Positions 1 to 9,874 of a DNA stretch of 32,500 nucleotides are shown here, piece by piece (position 1 is the stretch's first letter; each line of letters opens with the position of its first letter). Location: positions 5,508 to 38,007 of the forward strand of contig JAHBMJ010000831.1 of NCBI GenBank assembly GCA_018398765.1. Direction: 5' to 3'. The notes below the pieces were generated by a model. The model was not told the origin of the DNA, made no database searches, and worked only from the letters and a program-made list of their open reading frames with translations. The position numbers were made by a program, and so were the translations under genes. The stretch is from Chromera velia. Lineage: Eukaryota; Sar; Chromeraceae.

Positions 1-60
1 GGAAGAGTAGGGGGGAGGGGGGAGAAGGAGAGAGAGAGGGAGAGGAAGGGAGGGAGAGAG
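1..60. repeat. Purine-rich low-complexity tract
   Basis: The first 60 bases are almost entirely A and G, in imperfect GGGA and GAGA runs. The tract lies just downstream of the minus-strand ACT-domain gene. No coding signal is seen. Confidence 0.7.
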
Positions 61-127
61 AACATGCACGGACACTCACTCTCCTCGTCAGATTTGACAA
101 AGCACAGAAAGAGAAGAGACCATATCA

Positions 128-756
128 CTAAAACAGACCGGTCGGCTCCAGTGCGCGTTCGTCGATCTCTTTAGCGAAAAATTTGATGTCCGGGCTGCTC
201 ACATTCTTGTTCAGAAGGTCGTGGAATTCTTTCTCCTTCTGTGCAGAGACAGTGACTTCGAAGAGCATTGACATCTCAGACCCGAGCTGAGTCATTCGGG
301 TGGTCCCGATATTTCCGCCTGCAGTGGTTGGAGTAAGCAAGAAGAGAGAGAAGGCACTCAACAGCTTCGAAAGCAGACAAAAAGCTCAAGCTGGCCGAAG
401 GGTGCTGGACTTTTGACAGCGACAAACGAAAACGTGGAAAGGATACCGAGCGGACTCACCGACGGGCGTGATGCAGGTCTTCGCGACATGGTTGATGAGC
501 CCTATGCGGTCAGTTCCAGAGATGTGGAGCTGCAAACACGCATGCAAGCAATCAATGGTACCATGCAGCCATGCCACACTCAACAGGACGAGGCGAGACG
601 TGCAACACATCAGAAGTCTCAAAAGAGAGAGAAAGTTGCAAGAGTCCTACACAGCCTCCTGACCACAAAATCCTTGTATCCTCCTGTTGCGTAGAAGCGC
701 TGTGCTGTCCTAAAGACGGAAGGACGGGAGATGGCTCTCAGAGAGTTCGAAAGCAT
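128..756 (-). CDS. Small mitochondrial ACT-domain protein (GcvR-like), three exons
   Basis: Exons on the minus strand are 756-664, 529-460 and 318-128, giving 354 nt and 117 residues with a TAG stop at 128-130. Donors are GTCAGG and GTGAGT; both acceptors end GCAG. Exon 1 starts MLSNSLRAISRPSVF and reaches RFYATGG: Arg/Ser-rich, no acidic residues, a typical mitochondrial presequence. Exon 2 carries HISGTDRIGLINHVAK and exon 3 starts with NIGTTRM then SMLFEVTV. This is the ACT-domain order seen in GcvR-like proteins (G-x-D-R-x-G-L, then N-I after a short helix, then a hydrophobic strand). ACT domains bind small ligands, usually amino acids. Only one ACT domain is present, whereas bacterial GcvR has two, so it may work as a dimer or a subunit. 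Ligand and partner are unknown. It is divergent from the PH-domain gene. The domain call is firm; the role is inference. Confidence 0.75.
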
Positions 757-1636
757 GGCTTCAATTGAGAGGGGGGTGTTGAAGGAGGCCTGCGGTCGTG
801 AGCAAAGAGCTGGACGCAGATCAAACCGGTGTTTCTGGCCTGGTTGAGACAGAGATTCAGGTGACTCTCAGACTTTGTTCGATCGTTCTGTAGAGATGTC
901 CAATTCACCTAGAGACCAGTCAATGGCATGTGAATGGCAGTCATTTCCAGTCTTTGGTGGGTTGATTGCAAGGTCGGGGCCCATAGCTCATGCAGCGCGA
1001 TTTTTGTTTCCCGGCCCCGGCCATGCCGCCGCGGCCCCGGCCGGACCGCCGCGGCCCCGGCCGGTCCCGCGGCCCCGCGGCCCGTACGTATATTCTGGCG
1101 GACAGTCATTCTGTCCGTTTTGCCGCGCCCGAGTTCCGCGCGGGCCACGGCATGCCTTCTTCAACATTGCAGCCATGCCGTGGCCCCCGCAATGATGCAG
1201 TATTGATGCAGTCTGAGTCTGATGAGGAGTGTTGTTTGGATTTTGGGATATGAAAGTCTTTTGATGACTCTGTGCATGTCCACAGCTGGAGGCAAAGAAT
1301 GGCGAAGACGAGCATTTGCATCTTGCATGTTCGCCGCATTACGGCTGTTGCGTTTGAACCTGTGATCCCTTGTACATACATCTCCTTCAAGGCCTTTTCT
1401 TCACCCTCTGTCTGACCAGTTTCCCGAACTTCATTCTGTGCTGTTGCAGCTGGCGATGGGACGTCCTCCATCAGTCGCAGGGATCTGACTCTCAGCTCTG
1501 CACGCAACCCGCTGAGACTCACAAGCTGTTCCTTTCGTCACAGGAGCTCGTCATCTCTGACATTCTGAAATCTGATTCACTTGTCCTGAAACATCCTGGT
1601 GGCCTGACTGTATCAAATTGGATCCGTTGTTTCAAA
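757..1636. promoter_or_regulatory. Divergent intergenic/5' region between the ACT and PH genes
   Basis: The ACT gene starts leftward at 756 and the PH gene rightward at about 1637, so this stretch probably holds both promoters and 5' leaders. It contains the GC-rich palindrome cluster at 1011-1186. The PH reading frame stays open upstream to about 1370, so part of the right side could be coding. No TATA-like box is convincing. Confidence 0.4.
1011..1186. repeat. GC-rich palindromic repeat cluster
   Basis: Two identical 19-bp copies of CCGCCGCGGCCCCGGCCGG lie at 1026-1044 and 1046-1064 (20-bp period), flanked by partial copies at 1011-1022 and 1066-1080. Next come an inverted repeat with 7-bp arms (1099-1105 and 1111-1117) and a perfect inverted repeat with 13-bp arms at 1142-1154 and 1174-1186 (GGGCCACGGCATG and its complement). 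All can fold into hairpins. The cluster sits in the divergent intergenic region. Confidence 0.8.
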
Positions 1637-4600
1637 ATGCGGCCGCTTACACTGACTCCTGACATGGTAGTCATGCAAGAAAACCGTGTTTGCGGTTGGC
1701 TTCTGAAACGAAAACATGAGAACGAGTGTGAAGAATCGGCCGGGCCTCCGCACGAATCGAGACAGCGTGAGGCCACGCCGACGCAAACTCAGAGAAGGGG
1801 GAGATTGGAGGAGCCTTCCTCTGATCAGCAAACCGGCAGACCGAGTGGCCGAGCTCGATCGCGTTCCTTCACGTTCAGAAACAAAACGTACACACTGCCC
1901 GTACCAAACCTGAAGTGGGACATGCCCAAAGTGAAAGTGAGCGCAGTCACATCGCGTCTTCCTGCCGGGATGAGCCTTGCCTTGTTGTACAACAAACGGT
2001 TTTTCACTCTGGACTTCGATCAGGTGCGCTCGTTGGTCTCCTTCAATGGGCTTTTGGTTATCAGTTTTTCCTCAGGAGTGGGGAAAGTTGGCGTTTTGCA
2101 AGTTGTTGAACTCCATCCCTCTATCTTTCTTTGTGTGTATGCGCTTTGCAGAAAGTGTTCTACTACGGCCACAACGAGGGAACGAAAAAGGTGTCTGTCC
2201 CAATCCATTTCAGCCAGGTCGGTTCAATGGGAAGTTGGGTCTCTCTGGGTTGCTCTCCACAGCGATCTGGTGAATATATCGTACTTCTTCAAGCTTCTTC
2301 GGATTTTTCTTATTAGAAAGGACCGAGGAGTGATCGTATCTCCTGCGTCTAATGCCCCTGACTAAGTGCATCTCCAGACCTCCACAAGGTGGGAGGAGAG
2401 AGGTGGCGGTTTTCGATGCACTTGGGCATTTCCTTAGAGAACTGCCCTTGGACATATTCTTTTTCATGCTTTCTGCTTCTTGAGGACATTAACACGTTCA
2501 TCCGCTGATGCCTTTCGAGACACAAACGCGAGCACGCCCTCTTTCTGCAGATTCTCCGCGTGCAAGAGGTCTCTGTGGAAATGGGAAATGCCCCTACCGC
2601 GAAGAGAGACAAGGAGACCGGTACAGGAAGAGGGGGGGACGGGGCTCCTGGCCAGGCAGTCGCGGGTCAAACGGGCGCTCACGGTCCTGCAGGAGGTCTT
2701 CAGGGGATATTCTCGAAGCAAGAGAAGGGTCCCAAGATTCACAAAGGACTTTTGGTCAGTGAATACTCCCAACCAACCCCCTTCCGACAGGCTGAGCTCT
2801 CGTGGTGTAGATACTCAGTCTTCCGTCCGTGCGTCCATAGCTGATATTTCTTTCTTTCTTCTCTCGTTTGTTTCATTCCTTTTTTTAGTTGATTCCTACG
2901 TTCGTTCGTTCGTTCGTTCGTTCGTTCATTGCTTCCCTCTCTTCTCACTTTGTTGCCTTTCTGCTTTTCTCCGTAGGGCTTGAACGAAACCTTCTTCCTC
3001 CTGCTCTCATCTTCAGGCAAATCTGTTCACTTCCGCCTTCGCTCTTTCACCGTCCTTTCTGTCTGTGTCTTTTGATCCTTTTTGTCTTGCCGTTTCCCCC
3101 CTCCGTCACCCATGGTCAATTTCCCTCCTGATTTTTTTTTTCTACTGTCAACCTTGTCTTTTAACCTCTGTTTGCTTGTCTCTCTGTCCGTCTGCCTGGT
3201 GGAAGAGAAGGAGCAAAAAGAAAGAAACTTATCGTCTTTCTTCGTGTCTCTTGCCATTCAATTTTGGTCTTCAGGTCGAGACCACACGCAAGACATTCCA
3301 GCTTCTCTTTCCCGACAGTACCCTCGAGGGCGCATGGGTGAGGGCCTTCACTGAGGCGTGCCAAGAAGGCATCAGGGAGAAGGCTCTGCACATGCACAGA
3401 CAGACAAACAGCACGACCCAAGAGGGGTCTGTGCCGTCTCTCTCTCTTTCTCTGTCGGCAAGTGGACTCTCCACGTCGCAGCCGAATCCAAACAACCCAA
3501 ATCAGAATCTCACTTCCTCATCCCCCCACATTCACAAAGGTCCCTTTGTCCCTTCTTTTGAAGGTCATTCCCTTCTGAACGCAACTTCTGCTCTGATGCG
3601 CGAAGACGAACACGAAAGATCGCCGTCAGGAAAAGAAGAGGGAAGAGGGAGAGAGGAGGGGTCGATGGAGTCATTCATCCATGGAGAGACTTGCCGAATT
3701 ACCCTCATGTCAGGAATGCCCCCACATACAGAAACTCCGAAAACACCCCGGAGGCTTTTTGCGCACCCGGGCGGCCCCATCGCCGCCACGCCTCTCTCTC
3801 TTGGACAAATGCAACGTGAGCCTCCCCCTGCGTCTCTGTCTACTCAGGGGGGGGTGGATGCTCCTCCGCAGGCTGACCTTCTCCATGGGAATGTCAGTAG
3901 ACCTCCGATGCAGAGGGGGAGGGGCAGGTGTAGAGGTTCCTTACTGGAGAGCATTCTGAACCGAACGCCTAGGAGAGGACCCTCAAGGTCAAATTCCATG
4001 CAGCAAACAGGGGCGAGGGTTGACACAGCAGCAGCTGTAGAGCAAGAGAAAGAGAAGGAGAGACGGCCATGTTGGACCAACCGTCTCCGAAGGGGGATGG
4101 GGGTGCATGGGAGGGCTGACAACCCGGCGGCAGGTGTGACGGATACCCCCTCAGACCCCCCCCGTCGACCCAGAAATGCCGCCACAGTTGCCTCCGTGGG
4201 TCGATGGACCGTCTCCCTCTCGCCTGCGCAGCCCTCGTCTCCTCTTGAGAGAGACGGAGGAGGTCATATGAGTGGTTGGAGGGGACCCGAATTGCAGAGA
4301 GGAGAGGGAGGCATAGGAGTGCATCCCCTCCCTTCCACTTTGGGGGGATCTGTGTCGACAGGCGGCCCTCCGAGGGGTGAAGGATTCGGCTGTCTTCGGC
4401 AGCACCAGGTTGGTGGCAGAGAGAATGAGAAAGAGAACTTTTTCCGCCCACAAGACGGTGGAGCCCCCTTGTCGTCTCCGTCTGCCCCCCCCCCGAATCA
4501 TCTAAGTCACACAGTTTCCTTCCCAACCAAACAAACAACTCATGCCGCATTCGATCCACCAGCGCGGCATCTAGTGACGGTGTCGGGGTCCGACCCACCC

Positions 4601-7600
4601 GAGGACCGTCCATGCAGGGACCCTTATGAAACCTCCATTGGAGGTGTGCATGATGAGGAAGAGGAAGTAGAGGGGGCAACGGCATCCATGGAAGAGAAGG
4701 AGGTAGCGGGGATGGGAGTGGAGTCGGGGTGGCTGGGTAGGGAGGGGGGTGAGCTCGAGTCAGACGGCATTAGTGCCTTGCTCGACCCTGTCGGTAGCTG
4801 TCGTGGTGGCGCTGCACTGTTGCTGCTCTCACCTGCAGGAGGGAGTTTGGAGCCTTGCGATCCTCGTCTGCTGCCTCCACCAGAGGCCTCAGTTGAGATC
4901 GGAATCGAGGAGTCTCCTGCAAGAGAGGAGGATGCAGGGGGGGGTGTAGGTGAGAGAGAACAGGAAGGACAGGAAGGGCGGGGGGCAAGTGAGAATGATA
5001 TGCTAGCAGAGATGACCCGCTTGGCAGATTCAAGTCGCCTCGTCCCCTCAGTCTCTTCCCCTCTCGAGTTAAAGAACGAAGAAGAAGGGGAGTGCAGAAA
5101 AGAGGAAAAAAGCATGCGAGCAGTCGAAGCTGAGGAGGGTGAGGCTTCGTCAGGCACTCTAGAACGAAATCACGGTTGTCTGACTGCGAGCGAAAGCGAC
5201 GGAAAAGAAGAAACAGTGGGAGAATTTCAGGCAGCGCAGAGGATAGAGAGAGGCTTGCATAGCGATGAGCGTCTCGGCGGTCTGGTCTCTCAGTCCCCTC
5301 CCCCCCCTCTTGCTGTCGCTGTTGCGGTAGCAGCAGCTGCTGCAACTGCGGCTGTAGATAAGAAGCAGAAAGGGGAGAGAATCGAGGACGCCTATGGATC
5401 GTCCCTCGATGCGAGGAGGCATTTGACGTCTCCACCTCTCCCCACCGTCCCCTCTGCAGGCCCAGCAGGTGAGATTCCTCTCTCCACAGATGCCGACACA
5501 GTGGGGGGAGGGGCACCAGATGACGAGGGAGGTAGACCGGGAGACGCCCAGCAGTCGCAGAGCGTCCCCCTTCAATTGCTTCCAGAGTCTAGAAGGGAGG
5601 TCGAAAAGGAGGAGGGGGAGGAAGAAGAAAAGGTAGAAGAGAGAGGGGAGGATTCGTGTGAATCCAATGGAGGAGAGGGGGGAGGGAAGTTCGGTTCTCC
5701 CTCTTCCTTTCTGTCGGCATGCGAAGAAGAAGAAGAAGAGGAGGACCGCGATAGACACGACAGAGAAAGAGACTCACCTCCCGAGTCAAACGAAGACTCA
5801 CAAGAACCTCCAGACACCCTGGATGTAGCCCCTGCCGCCTCTCCAAAAAGTCCCTCCCAGAATGACCCCTCCCCCCCCGTTGCGACTGTAGACAGTTCCA
5901 CACTGAATGCAGAGGCGCTGACCTCTCACGAGCCTCCCGAGGAGCAATACCGCAGAGGAGTCGATACAGAGGAGGCAGAGAACATGAGTCAGAGCAACCC
6001 TGAAGTCTCTCAGTTCTTCTCCACCGCCCTTTCTGCTACTACGCCTGTAGAGGAGAAGGAGGAAGAAGACGATACCCCCTCAGCAGCCCCCCAGCCAGAC
6101 CGCACTCCAGATTCAGGTGCAGCAAGAGAGGGTCCTCACTGTAGGAGGGAATGGATTGTGGGTGCAGCAGCTGCAGAACCTGTCGGAGAGGGCATTGAGG
6201 AAAAAGAGGAGGCTGCTCCCACCCCCAGTACAGAGAAGGAAGAGAGCTTTGGCTCTGAGGAGATTGATTCGGGTTGTGGATTCGCCTCCCCAAACAAGGC
6301 TAGGGGAGTGGGGGAATGTATCCATACCGAGAAAGGGGGTGAGACAGAGACAATGCATGGGAAGGGGCGAGATAGCCGACAGGTGGATGCTGCAGCTGCC
6401 TCACTCGCTTTGAGTGCTGTCGAGAAGGAGAGAGAGATGAATCTCACCGTGTCTAATGGAGATCAAAGAGAGAGTGAGGGCGAGGAAGGACAGATGGCAG
6501 ATGGCAGGATGATGTCCAATAGTAAGGAAGGCCACACCACCACAGAAATCGTCCATGCCGATCATGAAGAGAGTTTGAGTGAGACAGAATCCGAGGGAGA
6601 GTTGAAAGAGGAGGGAGGGAAACAGACAGTCAAGAATTCTGATTATCTACCCCCTCCTTCAGTCGCCTCTCAAGAGAGTGAAGAAGAATATTTCAAAAAA
6701 AAATCAAATGGGGTGTCTTTGCCTGTTTTTCTTCCTCTCCCCGTCCACTCACACACCCAACCCCCAGCCCGCCGGCAATCCTCACTAGCTCGGGAGCCTG
6801 CGGCCCTCTTTGCAGTGGAACGAGAGCAGGGCCTGGGGTCAGTCAGAGAGAATCCCAACAGAAGCAGCGCTCCCCCTCTGAGTGAAGAGAAGTCCGAAGC
6901 AGTCTCATCTCCGATGCATTCTGCCGCCTCCCCTGCGGCCTCTCAACGGAGATCCTCCCTGTCCCCCCGCATGGCACCCTCACCGGTGTTGCCTTCCTAT
7001 CGCCGCATCGGGGGGGAAACTTCCCTTCGCCTTTCTTCACCTGAAGATTCATCCCCTCTGCTTGGCCGCACAAGGGAGGACCCAGTAGGTATGGACTCAG
7101 CAGAGTCTGGGAATAGAGGGGGAGGGAATGAGTATTCTTATTCTGGTGGACACAGGGGATCGGCTTTGACGCACCTCGTCGGAGCAGCTGTGAAGAAGAA
7201 CTCCGGGCCCCCCTCCCTTCCCCTTGCACAGCAGCAGCAGCAGCAGCAGCAACAGAAACACCTCCCTGTACGCACCTTCCCAAAAGCCTCCGCGCCCCTC
7301 CCAGACGGCTCTCTGAGAGGCCTTATGGGAAGCAGCGCTGTGATGGATGGAGCAGCTGCGTGGGCGTCTCAGCATCCTCTTCCTCCCTCGTTTTCCTTCC
7401 GTCAGAGAGAAAAAGAAAGAGAACAAGTGAGAAACCAATGCGAGCCTAGCAAGGCGCCGCAAGAGCGAAAACGAGGCGAGAAAGAGGGAGGGCGGGAATT
7501 GGATGGGAGGATTCCTCTGTCTGTACAGTCAGATGCCGGCAGTGTCGGGTCAAAGAGAACAACCGCCTCGTTTGATCAACCAGTCAGTGGCATACAGATG

Positions 7601-8005
7601 CAGATGGGAAGAGGGCGTCTAGGCCTCAGACCGGGTCCTGGTGCAGTGAGCGGTCAGGCCTCGGCAGTGAGGGAGGGTACAGGTCCCTATCATGTAAATG
7701 AATCGGCCGCGATGCAGATGCTCCGGGGTGACACAGATAGCGTCACTCGTGCTCTGTCATCCAGACTAGACGCACACAGGGAACAGAGACGCAGATTTCT
7801 AGGTGCTTCCAGCATTGAGAAGTCACTGCCGGTAAGTGTGTCAGAAAGCTGGTCTGATGCCTCTGCTTCAGGCGAGCGCGAGAGGGAGAGGGCGATGGAG
7901 AGGGAGAGAGAAACAGTCCGAATGGAAGTGGATGATCTTCTTGATCAAGTCACCTTCATATCTGGAGGGGGAGGGGGCCTTCTCTCTCAATCCAACAATG
8001 TCTAG
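1637..8005 (+). CDS. PH-domain protein with very long disordered acidic/Ser-Pro-rich tail, four exons
   Basis: Exons are about 1637-2023, 2152-2217, 2551-2754 and 3275-8005; introns are 128, 333 and 520 nt with donors GTGCGC, GTCGGT and GTCAGT. Spliced length is 5388 nt (1795 residues if the ATG at 1637 is right; ATG 1921 is possible and the frame is open from 1370). Exons 1-4 together assemble a pleckstrin-homology fold: YNKRFFTLDFDQ and KVFYYGHNEGTKKV (strands 2-4), VPIHFSQ then ILRVQEV, a Gly-rich loop, then GLL/VETTRKTFQLLF and a closing helix with the diagnostic Trp (GAWVRAFTEAC). PH domains bind phosphoinositides or proteins, so a membrane-associated scaffold is likely. The last exon holds a 1576-codon uninterrupted frame of low-complexity sequence rich in Glu, Ser, Pro and Gly, with Glu runs near 5595-5650 and 5725-5745 and nine Gln at 7229-7255. 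It ends with two TAG codons. No catalytic domain was recognised. Confidence 0.75.
2899..2926. repeat. TTCG microsatellite in PH-gene intron 3
   Basis: Seven direct TTCG units lie within the 520-nt third intron of the PH-domain gene, in a pyrimidine-rich stretch. No coding role. Confidence 0.85.
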
Positions 8006-9084
8006 TAGCCCCGTGTGAGGCAGGGCTCCCTCGACGGATCAATCAGTTTCTCTCTCATCGTCTCCTCTTTTCCTCTCTCTGCCCCTCGTCCCCTCTCCGC
8101 ACTCACACCACACTTTTTCTTAGAACCTCATCGCAAAGCCAAAGTCCGTCAGTCAACTTCAGTTGACTGACTATATTTCCTTCCTCTCTTCCTCCCAGTC
8201 TTCGGCTGATGGAGTGATTCGATCAATCGCGTCTGTCTGTCTGTCCGGATGTTGGTTGAGGGGAAGGGAAGCGAGGAAAAAAGTGGATTGAGGCTGTGTG
8301 CGTGCTTGCTACTCATCCGACGGCATCGATCCATTCAGACAGACAGACCATGCAGCTCGTCTGTATTCCAGATCGATAGTGGGGTAGACGAAGAAAAAAG
8401 AGGAAGGTTGCAGAACGAGAAAAACGGCCTGAGACGCTCATTAACCACCAGATCGTGGAGAAGACTCGCAGCTTCTTCTCTTCTATGTGCATGAATGGAG
8501 AGACGGATGGGGCATCGCGTCTGTGTGAGGGGGGTGGGGGGAGGCCCGGGCTCCTGACACTTTGATTCCACTCCGCTTTCCGAGTGAGGGTAGGGCGGCA
8601 TGCAGAAGCGAACATCCGAAAAACTGGGGTGGCGTCTGAGGGCCTACACTGACAGCGTACTTTGACTCTGTCCTGAAGGAAGAAAAACGCGCTAGATCTA
8701 CGTATGCATGGGGAGGGGGGCAAATGATGGAGCTGCTCTGGACGAATAGACAGAATTCGTTCGGCTTTTTAATGTTTCTTAATTCCCTTCTTCCTTCTTT
8801 CCGTCCTCCCTTTTTGTTTTTGTCCACTTCCTCCCTCTCTTCAATGAAGTTCAATCCATTCGTTCGATGTTTCTCCCAAGCTGCCGCTGATGAACTGTAC
8901 GCGTACGCGCATGTGGAATTCGTTTCCATCTCTCTATCTGTGAGACCCTGTCTCTCTTTCTCCCTTTCAAGGTCTCACTGTATGCATGAGGGCACATAAT
9001 TAAGATAAAGAGAATGTTTGATTGTCTCCCGCTATCCCGGTCTGCGCTTTCATAGACAAAAACATGATTGTAAAAAAATTGAGC
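8006..9084. other. 3' flank of PH gene, no gene seen
   Basis: Pyrimidine-rich sequence follows the TAG TAG stop of the PH gene. Open frames here are short, overlap on both strands and lack splice support. It holds the palindrome at 8148-8171 and oppositely oriented GTCTGTCT and AGACAGAC tracts near 8230 and 8340. It probably includes the 3' UTR of the PH gene. Confidence 0.5.
8148..8171. repeat. Near-perfect 24-bp palindrome
   Basis: Arms GTCAGTCAACT (8148-8158) and AGTTGACTGAC (8161-8171) are exact reverse complements with a 2-base TC spacer. It lies about 145 nt after the PH stop codon and is followed by TATATTT. It could form an RNA hairpin in the 3' UTR or a cruciform in DNA. Confidence 0.85.
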
Positions 9085-9560
9085 CGTCAAAATTATCATC
9101 CTCCCTATGATATGATTAACATCATCTGTCTATATAACACTACTTCTAGCTAGCATTCTATAGCTAACATTCAAGCTGTTTCTTATCAATTAACCTTAAA
9201 GTTACGAAAATAATCACAGTGTTATATCAGGGAAATGATTCCAGAAATCGTATATACTAATTTAATTTAATTTTTAAAATAATTATTTTAAGACTTTGTT
9301 AGTACTAATTTACTTATCTTTTTTTATTTTTTTTATCATTAGTTTTATGTTCTAGTTTATGTTCTTTTATGCATGCATGCATACAGTTGTTCATATATTG
9401 CATATAACTACATAACATATTTTATCCTATGATTCCTATCTCTAGTCCTATCCTATATGGGATAGTAGTAGTATATCTCTAGCTAGATCCTTAGATAATA
9501 CATATATCCATTATTACAAATGTATTAGCAGATGCAGATTTATTTCTTAGTTTACTGCCT
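9085..9560. other. AT-rich island 1
   Basis: Composition switches abruptly to AT-rich, with ATTTAATTT runs, CTAGCTAG motifs and a GCATGCATGCATGC run near 9370. No coding frame is seen. Similar islands lie at 13100-13440, 20600-20870 and 30370-31090. Confidence 0.6.
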
Positions 9561-9598
9561 ATATTGTAGAACAGTGAGTCGTGTTCTGCATGTTTGCG

Positions 9599-9636
9599 CC
9601 AAAATCCTGAAACGGGGCTTAAACCCGGACTTTTGG
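9599..9636. repeat. Interrupted hairpin downstream of the oxygenase gene
   Basis: CCAAAA at 9599-9604 pairs with TTTTGG at 9631-9636, and inside it CGGG (9613-9616) pairs with CCCG (9624-9627) around a GCTTAAA loop. It lies about 240 bp beyond the 3' end of the minus-strand oxygenase gene. Function unknown. Confidence 0.45.
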
Positions 9637-9874
9637 TGACCTAAACATCTCCGGGATGTCATGGCGCCCAGCATGGCGCATTCACGGCGTTTGATACAAC
9701 CTGCTTAGCATTCCCTCCCACCTTTCTCGTTTTGGCCAAATATAGACCTGCTGCTCCAATTCTTTGTTTCGATCCTTCCTCCATCCCTCTCAGCTATAGC
9801 CTTCCAGCGTTTCGCGCCTCGTTTAACTCTTTTCTTTTCGCTCCTTTCCCGTCTGTTTATTTACACACTCCAAC

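Noticed and set aside
1106-1522. Minus-strand frame with a signal-peptide-like stretch (MQMLVFAILCLQLW)
   Set aside because: It overlaps the palindrome cluster and the upstream part of the PH frame, has no splice support and shows no domain. The hydrophobic run may be chance. Kept as a low-probability secreted peptide only.
2978-3084. Extra exon in the PH gene (reads LNETFFLLLSSSGKSV)
   Set aside because: Joining exon 3 directly to exon 4 keeps phase and gives a continuous PH strand (KGLLVETTRKTFQ). The extra piece would need a poor donor and disturbs the fold.
8313-8999. Overlapping frames on both strands after the PH gene
   Set aside because: Low-complexity composition, no splice signals, no recognisable domain, and both strands open at once.
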